This document shows positions 18,529-27,524 of a DNA stretch of 64,000 nt, piece by piece. Each line of letters begins with the position of its first letter. Positions within the stretch are counted from its first letter, which is position 1. Made by a program: the position numbers and the translations under genes. A model generated the notes under the pieces. It was not told where the DNA came from. It made no database searches and saw only the letters and a program-made list of their open reading frames with translations. Source of the stretch: an uncultured Lachnospiraceae bacterium (lineage in GTDB: Bacteria > Bacillota > Clostridia > Lachnospirales > Lachnospiraceae); contig CAKRVA010000002.1 of assembly GCA_934408585.1 (NCBI GenBank), positions 248,001 to 312,000 on the forward strand, given 5' to 3'.

Positions 18529-19104
18529 TTAATATGTACTGTATTTTTGTAACTTTGCATTTAGTTTCCGGTATATATTTTCCTGAAACCATGGCTCTGT
18601 AGATGCCTCCACTGCCTTTTCCAGTGAAAACCATGCCACACTACTGTTTTCATCCGGTTTTATGGCAAGAACTTCCTGTTCATCTGCCTCCAGAAGATAC
18701 GTGACATTCAAATGCAAATGGGATGACACATACTTTCCTTTTTTGATATGTCCATCCACCGTAAGAGACTCCAGGGAAAAAATATCCTCGCTGACAGGTA
18801 CCACATTTTGAACCCCGCTTTCCTCCTGAACCTCACGAATTGCCACTTTTAACAAATCTTCCTCTCCATCTGCATGTCCTCCAAGCCATGACCAGGAATG
18901 ATAAATGTTATGATAAACCATCAATACTTTATTCTTCTCTTTGTTGACTACCCAGGCAGATGCTGTCATATGCGCGAGGGCATTCTCTCTGGTAAAAATA
19001 TGAGGTTCCCGGGAAAGACTATATAACAGCAATTCCTTGTCCTGTTGCTCTTGTTCATTGTATGGTTGATATTTTTCTATCTGTTCGATTAATTTACATT
19101 TCAT
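18529..19104 (-). CDS. NUDIX hydrolase
   Basis: About 191 residues. A full Nudix box fits GX5EX7REUXEEXGU: GHADGEEDLL leading into REVQEESGV at about residues 80-100. The enzyme hydrolyses a nucleoside diphosphate linked to some moiety; the substrate is not predictable. A leading SWLGGHADG matches a subgroup often annotated simply as NUDIX. I prefer the ATG at 19104 because the only GGAG lies 9 nt before it and overlaps the alternative ATG at 19119. It is monocistronic and divergent from the esterase. Confidence 0.88.
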   Translation of the reverse strand: MKCKLIEQIEKYQPYNEQEQQDKELLLYSLSREPHIFTRENALAHMTASAWVVNKEKNKVLMVYHNIYHSWSWLGGHADGEEDLLKVAIREVQEESGVQNVVPVSEDIFSLESLTVDGHIKKGKYVSSHLHLNVTYLLEADEQEVLAIKPDENSSVAWFSLEKAVEASTEPWFQENIYRKLNAKLQKYSTY

Positions 19105-19251
19105 ATCGCGCATCTCCATCTGTGTATTCTGATAAATATTTTATTTCTTTACTTATAATAGCAGATATCCTGTTGAAAATATAGGAAAAATGTCCTATTA
19201 TAAAAATATATTTGCTTATATTACATTTTTACGTTTAAAAGAGGTGGTTTT

Positions 19252-20145
19252 ATGAGCCAGTTTATGAAAAATACTTTTTATAAACAACGTGAAGATTTTC
19301 TGCGTACACTTCCGGCTCGTGACGCAAAGTTTTCTATTCCGGAAGATGTGATGGAAGAGCAGAATATTCCTTACGTAGATGACAATTGCATGGCACATCG
19401 GTTAGATGTATATCAGCCGAAGAATCTTTCAGAGCAGTCTCTTCCTGTCATCATTAATGTACATGGTGGCGGTCTTGTAATCGGATGCAAAGAATACAAC
19501 CGCTATTTTTGTGCACAGTTATCCCGATTAGGATATCTTGTATTTAATGTAGAGTATCGTCTTGTTCCGGATTGTACCTTTTTTGACCAATGCCATGATG
19601 TATTTCTTGCAATGAATTATATTCAGCAGCATTTACCGGATTATCATGGATTACCTGACAGGGTCTTTGCTGCTGGCGATAGCGGTGGTGCCTGTTTACT
19701 GACATATTGTGCTGCCATGCAAAATAATGAAAAGGTAGCAAATGCCGCACAGGTACATCCTTCTTCCCTGAAAATAAAGGCACTCGGTCTTATCAGCGGA
19801 ATGTTCTATACTCATAAACCCGATAAAATTGGACTCTTTTTACCACGGTATTTATATGGAAAAGGTTATCGGCATCATGCTTTTGCTCCATATATTAATC
19901 CGGAGCATCCGGACATTGTAGCATCACTTCCTCCCTGCTTCTTGACCACCAGCCAGAATGATTATCTTCATCATTATACGCTTCAGTTTGAAAAAGCACT
20001 GACTAAGAATCAGGTAGAGCATCACTTGCTTGATTTCCCTGCAAATGAAGAATTGACGCATGCCTTTAGTGTCATTGATCCTTACCGTGAAGAAAGCCTT
20101 AAAGTATTTCATGATATGTTGCAATACTTTCAACAGTTTTCATAA
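19252..20145 (+). CDS. Alpha/beta hydrolase, HSL-type esterase
   Basis: A 297-residue cytoplasmic carboxylesterase/lipase of the hormone-sensitive lipase group. The oxyanion motif VHGGGLVIG lies near residue 68, the nucleophile is Ser in GDSGGACL near 145, and the catalytic His is in ELTHAFSV near 268; an Asp in SQNDYLHHY near 243 can complete the triad. AAAGAGGTGG precedes the ATG. There is no signal peptide. Substrate unknown; such enzymes usually take short acyl esters. Confidence 0.88.
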   Translation: MSQFMKNTFYKQREDFLRTLPARDAKFSIPEDVMEEQNIPYVDDNCMAHRLDVYQPKNLSEQSLPVIINVHGGGLVIGCKEYNRYFCAQLSRLGYLVFNVEYRLVPDCTFFDQCHDVFLAMNYIQQHLPDYHGLPDRVFAAGDSGGACLLTYCAAMQNNEKVANAAQVHPSSLKIKALGLISGMFYTHKPDKIGLFLPRYLYGKGYRHHAFAPYINPEHPDIVASLPPCFLTTSQNDYLHHYTLQFEKALTKNQVEHHLLDFPANEELTHAFSVIDPYREESLKVFHDMLQYFQQFS

Positions 20146-20183
20146 TAAAACACTATTTACAACAGATAAAAATGGAGGTACTT

Positions 20184-22277
20184 ATGACTTACGATGAATC
20201 TCTTTTTAAGGAAAAAGCCAATCGAAAGGCAAGAAAAATCTGGCTCATTTTTGCGGTGTTACTTTCTGCAAATTATGGAAGCGATGTAGCAAATGGCCTG
20301 TTAACCGTTCCTTACTACCTGGTATTTCTCTTATTATGCTGGTTTCCAATTATCACCGGTGAAATATTACTCCGTGTAAAGGGATTTGCAACCGAATTAT
20401 ATAAGTATAACCTTGTAATCGGATATGGTATTTTTTATACGTATCTAATCAGTACCACTTCCTCGCCCATTGCATTTACTTATATTCTTCCTGTTACGAG
20501 CCTTTTAGTCATCTATAAAAACAAGCGTTTCATGGTGACCTGTGGTATTGTAAATTCCATTATTATTATTGGCAGTGCGGCTTACCGTATTTTCCTTGGA
20601 TTTAATTCCGCAACAAACATGAAAGATTATCAGCTGGAATTAGCCTGTATTATTTTGTGTTATGTCTGCTACGTTATGTCCATTAAGCACCTGAATGAAT
20701 CCGATGGAGCAATGGCAGATAGTATCCGCGCCGATTTGCATCGTGTTGTTACTACCGTAGAACAGGTAAAATCGGCTTGTAATACCATTATGGACGGAAT
20801 TAATGTCGTTCAGGAATTAGCATCGGAAAATACACATGGGGCAAGCATTGTTGTCCAGACATTACATAAACTTCAAAATCATAATATAAATTTGCAGGAT
20901 ACAACTACCTCTTCAAATGAAATGACTTCGGATATTCACGCTCAGGTAAATCATGTTGCTGAAATGATTGAACAGATGGTAGCCCTGACCGCTACCTGTT
21001 GTGAACATGCACAGGTAAGTTCCACCGACCTCGAGAACTTAATTACCACAACAAACACTATGGCGGAATTGTCCGGAAATATTGAGCGGACACTGCAAGA
21101 ATTCAAAGATGACTTTTCTATGGTAAAAAAAGAAACCGGAACCATTGAAAATATATCGAATCAGACGAACTTATTGGCTTTAAATGCCTCGATTGAAGCA
21201 GCAAGAGCCGGAGAAGCCGGCAAAGGCTTTGCCGTTGTTGCCGATCAGATTCGTACTCTCAGTAATGAAACCAAAACTTCCTCCGGTCAAATTTGGCAGG
21301 CTCTTCAGCATCTGGAAGAAACATCTGACCGAATGACCGCTTCCATGGAAGAAACTTTGCAGTTAATTCAGTTAACCTTAGATAAAGTAACTCTGGCAGG
21401 AAATAATATTACAAAGATTTCTTCCGATGCCACACAGCTTGGTGAAAACATTCAGGTTATTGACCAGGCAATGAAAGATGTTGAAACTTCTAATATCCAT
21501 TTGGTTGATAATCTGGAAGAAGTTTCCCATGTGGTTGCCGATATGACCGATTGCATTGCCGATTCTAACGAGATTAACAACCGCATGCTGAGTAAATATG
21601 ATGAATCTGCAAATAATATTAATTCCATTGAAACGGTAATCGAATCGCTGATGTGTGAATTAGGAATCGGCGGCTTTATGGGCACGGAAGATATTCAGCC
21701 CGGCATGAAATTATCTATAACAACAGAAAACTCCCAAACCTACCATGGAGAACTTATTTCTCAGGAAAGTAATACTTTTGTTGTTTCTTTACCGGATGCT
21801 CCTTCTTTTGTTGATGATACAATATGCATGCTTCAGGTAACCGTTGGAAATGTATTATATGTTTGGAATTCTGTGAAAATCAGTAATGCCGAAAAACAAC
21901 ATACGGACCGTTTCATAATAACCATTGAATCCCGTCCCAAAATCAACAATCGAAGAAAATATCCCCGTTTGGATATTTCCAATCCATGTACCATCACCAT
22001 TTTAGATACCGGTGTAACGGTAGAAGGTACTCTGGACAACATCAGTGCAAACGGCTTTGCCTTCCTGGTACATGATGACTTCTTTGCTTCACATAAAGGA
22101 GCGCTTCTTTCGATTAAAATTCATGACTTTGATATGCCAAAGCATGATTATCTGGAAGGACACGTAATTCGATGCTCCAACAGTGATGGTCTGTATATTG
22201 TCGGATGTCAGATGCCGGAAGATAATTTCTTTATTCGCGATTACGTAAGACAACATTTACAAGATAATCAGAACTAA
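20184..22277 (+). CDS. Chemoreceptor (MCP) with C-terminal YcgR/PilZ-like module
   Basis: About 697 residues in three parts. Residues 20-175 hold five or six membrane helices with no sizeable external loop. Residues about 180-490 form an MCP signalling domain with the tip TNLLALNASIEAARAGEAG and GKGFAVVADQIRTLS. The last 200 residues resemble a flagellar-brake YcgR-N fold (GMKLSITTENSQTYHGE onward) followed by PilZ, with RRKYPRLD supplying the RxxxR c-di-GMP motif and NISANGFAF the D/NxSxxG motif. It should couple chemotaxis signalling to c-di-GMP. The start is the ATG at 20184, 5 nt after GGAGG; the ATG at 20172 would contain that site. Confidence 0.88.
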   Translation: MTYDESLFKEKANRKARKIWLIFAVLLSANYGSDVANGLLTVPYYLVFLLLCWFPIITGEILLRVKGFATELYKYNLVIGYGIFYTYLISTTSSPIAFTYILPVTSLLVIYKNKRFMVTCGIVNSIIIIGSAAYRIFLGFNSATNMKDYQLELACIILCYVCYVMSIKHLNESDGAMADSIRADLHRVVTTVEQVKSACNTIMDGINVVQELASENTHGASIVVQTLHKLQNHNINLQDTTTSSNEMTSDIHAQVNHVAEMIEQMVALTATCCEHAQVSSTDLENLITTTNTMAELSGNIERTLQEFKDDFSMVKKETGTIENISNQTNLLALNASIEAARAGEAGKGFAVVADQIRTLSNETKTSSGQIWQALQHLEETSDRMTASMEETLQLIQLTLDKVTLAGNNITKISSDATQLGENIQVIDQAMKDVETSNIHLVDNLEEVSHVVADMTDCIADSNEINNRMLSKYDESANNINSIETVIESLMCELGIGGFMGTEDIQPGMKLSITTENSQTYHGELISQESNTFVVSLPDAPSFVDDTICMLQVTVGNVLYVWNSVKISNAEKQHTDRFIITIESRPKINNRRKYPRLDISNPCTITILDTGVTVEGTLDNISANGFAFLVHDDFFASHKGALLSIKIHDFDMPKHDYLEGHVIRCSNSDGLYIVGCQMPEDNFFIRDYVRQHLQDNQN

Positions 22278-22282
22278 AAAAA

Positions 22283-22321
22283 ATACCACCATCTCCTACA
22301 AGGAGTTGGTGGTATTTTTTT
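22283..22321. terminator. Terminator between convergent MCP and chromate transporter genes
   Basis: AATACCACCA pairs with TTGGTGGTATT, extended by CTCCT/AGGAG around a short loop. T-runs lie on both strands (TTTTTTT on plus, TTTTTTT on minus), so it works in both directions. Confidence 0.9.
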
Positions 22322-22330
22322 AATAGATGC

Positions 22331-22900
22331 TTATGCATATAATATTATACCAAACACAGCTGATAATAGAATCATTCCGATGGGTGAGGGATTCCTTTTT
22401 TGAATTCGTTTATATAAAACATGTATGGCAATTAACATACCAAATAAAAATATACTCCGCAGATCCGGACTTGCTTTCTGTCCAATCGTGGAAAATCCTA
22501 ATAACGTATCCAATCCCATTATGAGTGCCGTAGCAAGTATCATGGAAACAACACATGGTCTTATTCCGCTAAGAAACGCATTTACTCCTGCATATTTCAA
22601 CAAGTTTTTCATGATGGCAGCAATGAATAATATAATAAAAAAGGAAGGTAGAATAACACCCAATGTAGCCATAAAAGAACCTAAAATTCCTCCTTGTGAG
22701 GAACCAACAAATGTTGCCATATTTACTGCCAGTGGTCCCGGTGTAGATTCCGATACCGCTATCATATTCATAAAGTCACTTTCCGTAAGCCACTTATTTG
22801 CAATGACAATTTCACGAATTAAGGATATCATTCCATATCCGCCGCCAAAAGAAACGGCACCGATTATAAAAAAGGTTGAAAATAGTTTCCAATAAATCAT
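22331..22900 (-). CDS. Chromate transporter half-protein (CHR domain), second of pair
   Basis: 190 residues forming one CHR domain of a split ChrA-family transporter. The N-terminal FIIGAVSFGGGYGMISLI and the SESTPGPLAVNMATFVG segments are the family signatures. The ATG at 22900 overlaps the TGA of the upstream gene (ATGA); the longer frame seen upstream is only that gene in another frame. Short CHR proteins work as pairs. Chromate export is the founding activity, but in anaerobes the native anion is unknown. Confidence 0.9.
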   Translation of the reverse strand: MIYWKLFSTFFIIGAVSFGGGYGMISLIREIVIANKWLTESDFMNMIAVSESTPGPLAVNMATFVGSSQGGILGSFMATLGVILPSFFIILFIAAIMKNLLKYAGVNAFLSGIRPCVVSMILATALIMGLDTLLGFSTIGQKASPDLRSIFLFGMLIAIHVLYKRIQKRNPSPIGMILLSAVFGIILYA

Positions 22901-23472
22901 GTTTCGTTTCCTCCGTGCATTTTCATCTTGTTCACCATATGTATAGCAATACCAATCACGCCGCAAATCAATATATAATAAATAGAGGAAAAGGAAACCG
23001 CAAGCAGCGAACATACAATCATTGCCGTCATAACACCAATGATTATCAAAATATTCCAAATGGTTTTTTCTATTTCTTTCAGCATCTTAAGACCCGCTGA
23101 AAGTATCAGATAAACAACACATACCTGTATTCCCTGAAATGCATGAGAAACAACTGTCAGGCTTAAAAACCCTTCCAAAAACAATGAAATCACATAAATA
23201 ATAATAAAGGATGGTATACTTACTGCTATAGTAGCTATTCCCGCTCCTGCAATTCCTGCAATTCTATACCCCAGATATGTTGCACTGTTTATTGCAACCG
23301 GTCCCGGTGTAGATTCCGCAATTGCAACCATATCAAGAAATTCTTCTCTGGATATCCATTGCTTCTTGGTAATAAATTCATTTTCAAGAAGTGCTATCAT
23401 TGCATATCCACCACCAAATGTAAATGCCCCTATTTTTAAAAATGCACAAAATAATGTCCACAGTTTTTTCAT
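22897..23472 (-). CDS. Chromate transporter half-protein (CHR domain), first of pair
   Basis: 191 residues, paralogous to the downstream partner: KIGAFTFGGGYAMIALLE near the start and AESTPGPVAINSATYLG near residue 62, with five or six membrane helices. The start at 23472 (MKKLWTLF) follows GGGAG by 6 nt. The 4-nt ATGA overlap with the second gene indicates coupled translation and a heterodimeric membrane complex. Confidence 0.9.
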   Translation of the reverse strand: MKKLWTLFCAFLKIGAFTFGGGYAMIALLENEFITKKQWISREEFLDMVAIAESTPGPVAINSATYLGYRIAGIAGAGIATIAVSIPSFIIIYVISLFLEGFLSLTVVSHAFQGIQVCVVYLILSAGLKMLKEIEKTIWNILIIIGVMTAMIVCSLLAVSFSSIYYILICGVIGIAIHMVNKMKMHGGNET

Positions 23473-23504
23473 TTGTACTCCCATCCTGCACTACGTAAAA
23501 GGTA

Positions 23505-23549
23505 TTTTAAAAATTCCCGTCTGATATAAACTATATCAAACGGGAATTC
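23505..23549 (-). terminator. Terminator of the thrH-like gene
   Basis: On the minus strand AATTCCCGT pairs with ACGGGAATT, with an inner GATATA/TATATC helix, followed by TTTTTAAAA. It lies 15 bp after the stop codon. Confidence 0.8.
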
Positions 23550-23563
23550 TTAACTGTTATTTC

Positions 23564-24169
23564 CTATAATGCTTTTTTAATTGCTTCCATCAGTTCCTCA
23601 TATGTTTCATATGCAGGTAATTCCGGATGATCTTTTTTAATCTGCTCGGTACTCTTAAATAAAAATCCTGCTTTACTTGCAAGTATCATACCAAGGTCAT
23701 TATGACTGTCACCACTTGCAATTGTCTGATAGCCAATTGACTGCAATGCCTTAACGGTTGTAAGCTTGGAATTTTCAATTCTCATTTTAAATCCTGTAAT
23801 TTCTCCATCCGGAGCTACCTCCAGGGAATTACAGAAAATAGTTGGCCATCCCAGCTTCTTCATCAAAGGTCCGGCAAACTGTGTAAATGTATCACTGATA
23901 ATAATTACCTGTGTAATACTTCTTAATTCATCCAAAAACTCTTTTGCTCCCGGAATGGGGTCAATTTTCGCAATCGTTTCCTGGATTTCCTTCAGTCCCA
24001 AACCATGCTCTTTCAGAATTCCAATTCTCCAATTCATGAGCTTTTCATAATCGGGCTCATCTCTTGTCGTTCTTTTCAATTCAGGAATCCCACTTGCTTC
24101 TGCGAAAGCAATCCAGATTTCAGGTACTAAAACTCCTTCCAAATCCAAACACACAATATTCATATCCAT
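23564..24169 (-). CDS. thrH: ThrH-like HAD phosphatase (phosphoserine phosphatase / homoserine phosphotransferase)
   Basis: A 201-residue HAD-family enzyme. Motif I is CLDLEGVLVPE, the form characteristic of ThrH rather than the DxDGT of SerB; motif II is VIIISDTFTQF, and motif IV is ASGDSHNDLGM. ThrH dephosphorylates phosphoserine and can move the phosphate to homoserine. It stands alone, with GGAGGAAATT before the ATG, so its pathway role (serine synthesis or threonine branch) is inferred from family only. Confidence 0.88.
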   Translation of the reverse strand: MDMNIVCLDLEGVLVPEIWIAFAEASGIPELKRTTRDEPDYEKLMNWRIGILKEHGLGLKEIQETIAKIDPIPGAKEFLDELRSITQVIIISDTFTQFAGPLMKKLGWPTIFCNSLEVAPDGEITGFKMRIENSKLTTVKALQSIGYQTIASGDSHNDLGMILASKAGFLFKSTEQIKKDHPELPAYETYEELMEAIKKAL

Positions 24170-24275
24170 TCTTAATTTCCTCCATTCCTGCTTATCCTAA
24201 ACATACGATATTCTCTGTCTAAAATATCATAACCTGTACTTCTTTTTCAATAGCTTTTTCTTATCAACAACAATT

Positions 24276-24749
24276 TTAAGTTCCCTGTGAACAATTTGCA
24301 GCATCTATGGCAATCGCAAGCATCAGTGCCATAATTTCATCCTGTGGGTCTGCAATATCAATTACATAGGTATCACCCCAATGAAACGGTTCTTTTGATA
24401 TATGAACAACTACACTGCACCCCGAATATACGTCATAATCCCATGACAGAAAGTCACCCTCACATCTCCAATTGTTATAGTCCAATTCATACTTGGGTTT
24501 GAAAAAAGAAAACTGTTTCTGAATATTACCAAATTCTTTTCCGTTGATTTCAATATCAAAAGAAGGTAAAAAAGTAAGAATTCTTTGCTTTACCATTCCT
24601 ATTTCCCGCTTTTCACGGTCGTAGACATGGAGCTGATGACCAAGTGTTAAAAACTCCGCTTTTACAAAATATTTGGGGTTCTCCTGTTCATCATAGATAT
24701 CATATGTATCCGTCCAGGAAAAAACTCTCTGTTTAATTAACAATTTCAT
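24276..24749 (-). CDS. LURP-one-related (tubby-like) protein
   Basis: 157 residues with the pattern of the LURP-one-related family (YxjI in Bacillus): an opening MKLLIKQRVFSWTDTYDIYDE, then YFVKAEFLTLGHQLHVYD and a C-terminal ALMLAIAIDAA helix. The fold is a 12-stranded beta barrel around a central helix, related to tubby and to phospholipid scramblases. No bacterial function is established. Cytoplasmic and monocistronic. The AAAGGA site lies 13 nt before the ATG, a rather long spacing. Confidence 0.82.
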   Translation of the reverse strand: MKLLIKQRVFSWTDTYDIYDEQENPKYFVKAEFLTLGHQLHVYDREKREIGMVKQRILTFLPSFDIEINGKEFGNIQKQFSFFKPKYELDYNNWRCEGDFLSWDYDVYSGCSVVVHISKEPFHWGDTYVIDIADPQDEIMALMLAIAIDAANCSQGT

Positions 24750-24830
24750 ATATTGTTCATGATCCTTTCTGCTTATAATGAAATTATACTTTTTTCATTT
24801 ATACTTCGTCAATAAAGAACCTATAAACTG

Positions 24831-24871
24831 CAAAAAAGCTTAGACCATGATTTTCTCAACAGTCTAAGCTT
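24831..24871 (-). terminator. Terminator of the tRNA-Tyr/tRNA-Leu unit
   Basis: AAGCTTAGAC and GTCTAAGCTT form a perfect 10-bp stem, followed on the minus strand by TTTTTTG. It starts 7 nt after the tRNA-Leu 3' end. Confidence 0.9.
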
Positions 24872-24877
24872 CTTTCA

Positions 24878-24961
24878 TGCAGGTGGCCGGACTTGAACCG
24901 GCACGGTGTTGCCACCGAGGGATTTTAAGTCCCTTGCGTCTGCCTATTCCGCCACACCTGC
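24878..24961 (-). tRNA. tRNA-Leu (TAA)
   Basis: An 84-nt class II tRNA with acceptor GCAGGTG/CACCTGC and discriminator A. The anticodon loop CTTAAAA gives TAA. The variable arm CGGTGGCAACACCG forms a stem of its own, and the T-loop is GGTTCAAGTCC. CCA is not encoded. Confidence 0.97.
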
Positions 24962-24983
24962 TTAATCTGACTGGCAGACTAAA

Positions 24984-25065
24984 TGGATGGAGGTGGATTC
25001 GAACCACCGAAGCAATTTGCAGCAGATTTACAGTCTGTCCCCTTTGGCCACTCGGGAATCCATCC
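24984..25065 (-). tRNA. tRNA-Tyr (GTA)
   Basis: An 82-nt class II tRNA with acceptor GGATGGA/TCCATCC and discriminator A. The anticodon loop CTGTAAA gives GTA, a long variable arm follows, and the T-loop is GGTTCGAATCC. It lies 22 nt upstream of tRNA-Leu in one transcript; CCA is not encoded. Confidence 0.96.
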
Positions 25066-25091
25066 ATAGTCAGAATTACAAACCCTGACAA

Positions 25092-25120
25092 TAATAAGTT
25101 ATATCATACCACTATCCAAA
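25092..25120 (-). promoter_or_regulatory. Promoter of the tRNA-Tyr/tRNA-Leu unit
   Basis: On the minus strand TTGGAT (25120-25115), 17 bp, TATTAT (25097-25092), 27 bp before tRNA-Tyr. The -35 box overlaps the end of the glycosidase gene, whose transcripts would otherwise read into the tRNAs. Confidence 0.5.
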
Positions 25121-27241
25121 AAGCAAGAAATTTTTAGCAGAAGGCTTCTCATACTTCAAAATAATTGCAGAAGTTTTTTCCAATGTTACGCTTACTTTTC
25201 CGGATACTACAGGATATTCATGTGTTTTTGTTGTATGACCATTTTCCGTGCTAAGCATCAGCCGTTTCATAACGCTTTCCTTGGGCACTCCCAAAAACCA
25301 GACCGGAATTTCCTTGGTTACCTCATGATCGTTGTTATTAATTACAACCACGGTAGCTCCATTTGGATTAAAACGTCCGTAACAGAGATAATTATATTCT
25401 CCCATAAGGATTTTCAGTGAACCTGTCAGCAATTCTTCATTTTCTTTATGAATTTTAATAATATCCTTGTGGAATTCAATTAATTCGTTATCCTCATGTC
25501 CCCATGGATAAGTTCTTCGGTTATCCGGATCCGTAAATCCACAAACACCCGCCTCATCGCCATAATAAATGGTAGGTGCTCCCGGCCAGGTCATCTGTAT
25601 TGCAACTGCTTCCCTTAATACCGCCTTATTGATACCTTCGTTTGCGGCCTCCGGTCCAAGAGTATTTGTTCTGCCCACTTTATGATTTGTTCTCGTCAAA
25701 AATCTTGAATGGTCATGATTTGATAATTCATTCATGGAAATCTGTAGGGATGGCGTTGTAAAGTTTGCCATATGATGACGCATGGCTCCCAGAAAGCTGT
25801 CTACATTTCCAAGCAAATCTCCCCGGAAATCATCACTATGCTTCTGCATTCCTGTAAGGAACCATGTTACCGGCTCCATAAAAGCATCATAATTCATAAT
25901 GGTATCCCATTCCTTACCATTCAACCATGGACGTGGATTACCATAATGCTCTGCCAGCACAATCGCATTTGGGTTGGCATTACGTACTGCCTTGCGGAAT
26001 TCTTTCCAAAAATAGTGATTGTACTCCGGACTATGTCCCAAATCTGCTGCTACATCAAGTCTCCAGCCATCTACATTGTATGGTGGAGATACCCACTTTG
26101 CGGCGATGTGCATAATATAGTCAAAAAGCTCTTTGGATTGTTCATAATTTAATTTTGGTAAAGTGTCATGCCCCCACCAACCATCATATGCACCATTATA
26201 CGGCCAGCCATAGTCATTAAAGAACTGAAAATAATTATGATAAGGACTCTCCTTTTCAATAAAAGCACCTTTTTCGTAGCCTTCTGCATTTTCGTAAATT
26301 CTCTCACGATCCATCCACTTATTAAATGAACCACAGTGATTAAATACACCATCCAGAATAACTTTCATGCCTCGCTTATGCGCTTCGTCCACAACACGTG
26401 CAAAAAATTGATTGCTGGCCTCCAGATTCTTTTTATTCGTCACACGATTAATATAACGGCTTGCTTCTCTGTTTTCACACTGCTCCGGACGCAGGAGTTC
26501 TCCCTCATCCTCTACAATTTCTCCAATATGCGGATCGATATAATCATAATCCTGGATATCATACTTATGGTTGGATGGTGAAACAAACAACGGATTAAAA
26601 TAGATGACATCAATGCCTAAATACTGCAAATAATCCATTTTGTCCAAAACACCCTGTAAATCTCCACCATAGAATTCACGTACTCCCATGGCTGCCGGAT
26701 ACTTATTCCAATCCTCGACATGAACCGATTTGTCTCCAATATACTGATATTCATTCGTCAATACATCATTGGAAACATTGCCATTATAAAAACGGTCCAC
26801 ATATATCTGATACATTACGGCACCTTTGGCCCATTTTGGCGTCTTAAACCCCGGAATAATACGGAAATTATATTCTTCAACAGGCTCCTTTGCAACACCT
26901 CTTGTATCATAAATACAGACAATTTTTCCTACCTGTACTTCAAAATAATAACTGAATTCCTCTTCTTCCAGTTCAACTTCACAGATAAAGTAGTCAAACA
27001 TCTCATCCTGACTGTCAACCGTCATCATCAGATGCTCTCCCTTATGAACCAGAAAAACTCTGTCTACATTATTCATCAGCGTACGGAACTTAATTTGTAC
27101 CTTGGAATAAGGATTGGGTTCTGCGGGATTTATAAAGTTTTCAGTGGTATCACTAAATAATGCAGCACGATTTATCACCGGCCGCATATCGGAAATATAT
27201 AAACGGTTTTGCTCTGTTTTAAGAATCCTGTTTATGTCCAT
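25112..27241 (-). CDS. GH13 alpha-glycosidase (neopullulanase/amylopullulanase-like), cytoplasmic
   Basis: 709 residues with no signal peptide, so it acts on imported maltodextrins. An N-terminal beta-sandwich of about 125 residues (CBM34-like, SKVQIKFRTLMNNVDRVFLV) precedes the catalytic barrel, which opens WAKGAVMYQIYVDRF. The four GH13 regions are clear: DGVFNHCG, GWRLDVAAD with the nucleophile Asp, VLAEHYGNP with the acid/base Glu, and NELSNHDHSR. The length and sandwich domain fit alpha-1,4/1,6-hydrolysing neopullulanase-type enzymes. Monocistronic, with no sugar transporter beside it. Confidence 0.92.
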   Translation of the reverse strand: MDINRILKTEQNRLYISDMRPVINRAALFSDTTENFINPAEPNPYSKVQIKFRTLMNNVDRVFLVHKGEHLMMTVDSQDEMFDYFICEVELEEEEFSYYFEVQVGKIVCIYDTRGVAKEPVEEYNFRIIPGFKTPKWAKGAVMYQIYVDRFYNGNVSNDVLTNEYQYIGDKSVHVEDWNKYPAAMGVREFYGGDLQGVLDKMDYLQYLGIDVIYFNPLFVSPSNHKYDIQDYDYIDPHIGEIVEDEGELLRPEQCENREASRYINRVTNKKNLEASNQFFARVVDEAHKRGMKVILDGVFNHCGSFNKWMDRERIYENAEGYEKGAFIEKESPYHNYFQFFNDYGWPYNGAYDGWWGHDTLPKLNYEQSKELFDYIMHIAAKWVSPPYNVDGWRLDVAADLGHSPEYNHYFWKEFRKAVRNANPNAIVLAEHYGNPRPWLNGKEWDTIMNYDAFMEPVTWFLTGMQKHSDDFRGDLLGNVDSFLGAMRHHMANFTTPSLQISMNELSNHDHSRFLTRTNHKVGRTNTLGPEAANEGINKAVLREAVAIQMTWPGAPTIYYGDEAGVCGFTDPDNRRTYPWGHEDNELIEFHKDIIKIHKENEELLTGSLKILMGEYNYLCYGRFNPNGATVVVINNNDHEVTKEIPVWFLGVPKESVMKRLMLSTENGHTTKTHEYPVVSGKVSVTLEKTSAIILKYEKPSAKNFLLFG

Positions 27242-27330
27242 AACTTATATGCTCCATTTTCCTTCTACAATAGCATATTCATTTTATAACAACCCATACA
27301 CATAATCAAGAAAAAGCCCTTATACAAAGT

Positions 27331-27363
27331 AAAAAAGACAGTAATCAATTACTGTCCTTTTTA
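27331..27363. terminator. Terminator downstream of ftsH
   Basis: A near-perfect palindrome, GACAGTAAT/ATTACTGTC around CA, flanked by A-runs and T-runs on both sides, giving TTTTTT on the minus strand. In the 283-bp interval between ftsH and the glycosidase gene I see this terminator, AT-rich sequence, a run of seven G at 27414-27420 and no open frame with a ribosome binding site. Confidence 0.85.
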
Positions 27364-27524
27364 GAGAAGGTATTTCTTTCTTATGGGGTATAGCAAAAAC
27401 TATATAATGTATTGGGGGGGTTACAAGTAGTATAATAGCATACACCTAATTATGCGTAAATACTCACGATTCACAAATATTACAAAAAATGCAATTCGTT
27501 TTTGTGCATTTTCACCAATACTTG

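Noticed and set aside
24749..24768. A four-codon leader peptide overlapping the LURP-one gene start
   Set aside because: ATG AAC AAT ATA TGA is present, but only 2 nt from AAAGGA, so it is unlikely to be translated.
27414..27420. Run of seven G as a phase-variation tract
   Set aside because: It is intergenic, not in a promoter spacer that I can define, and too short to be convincing.
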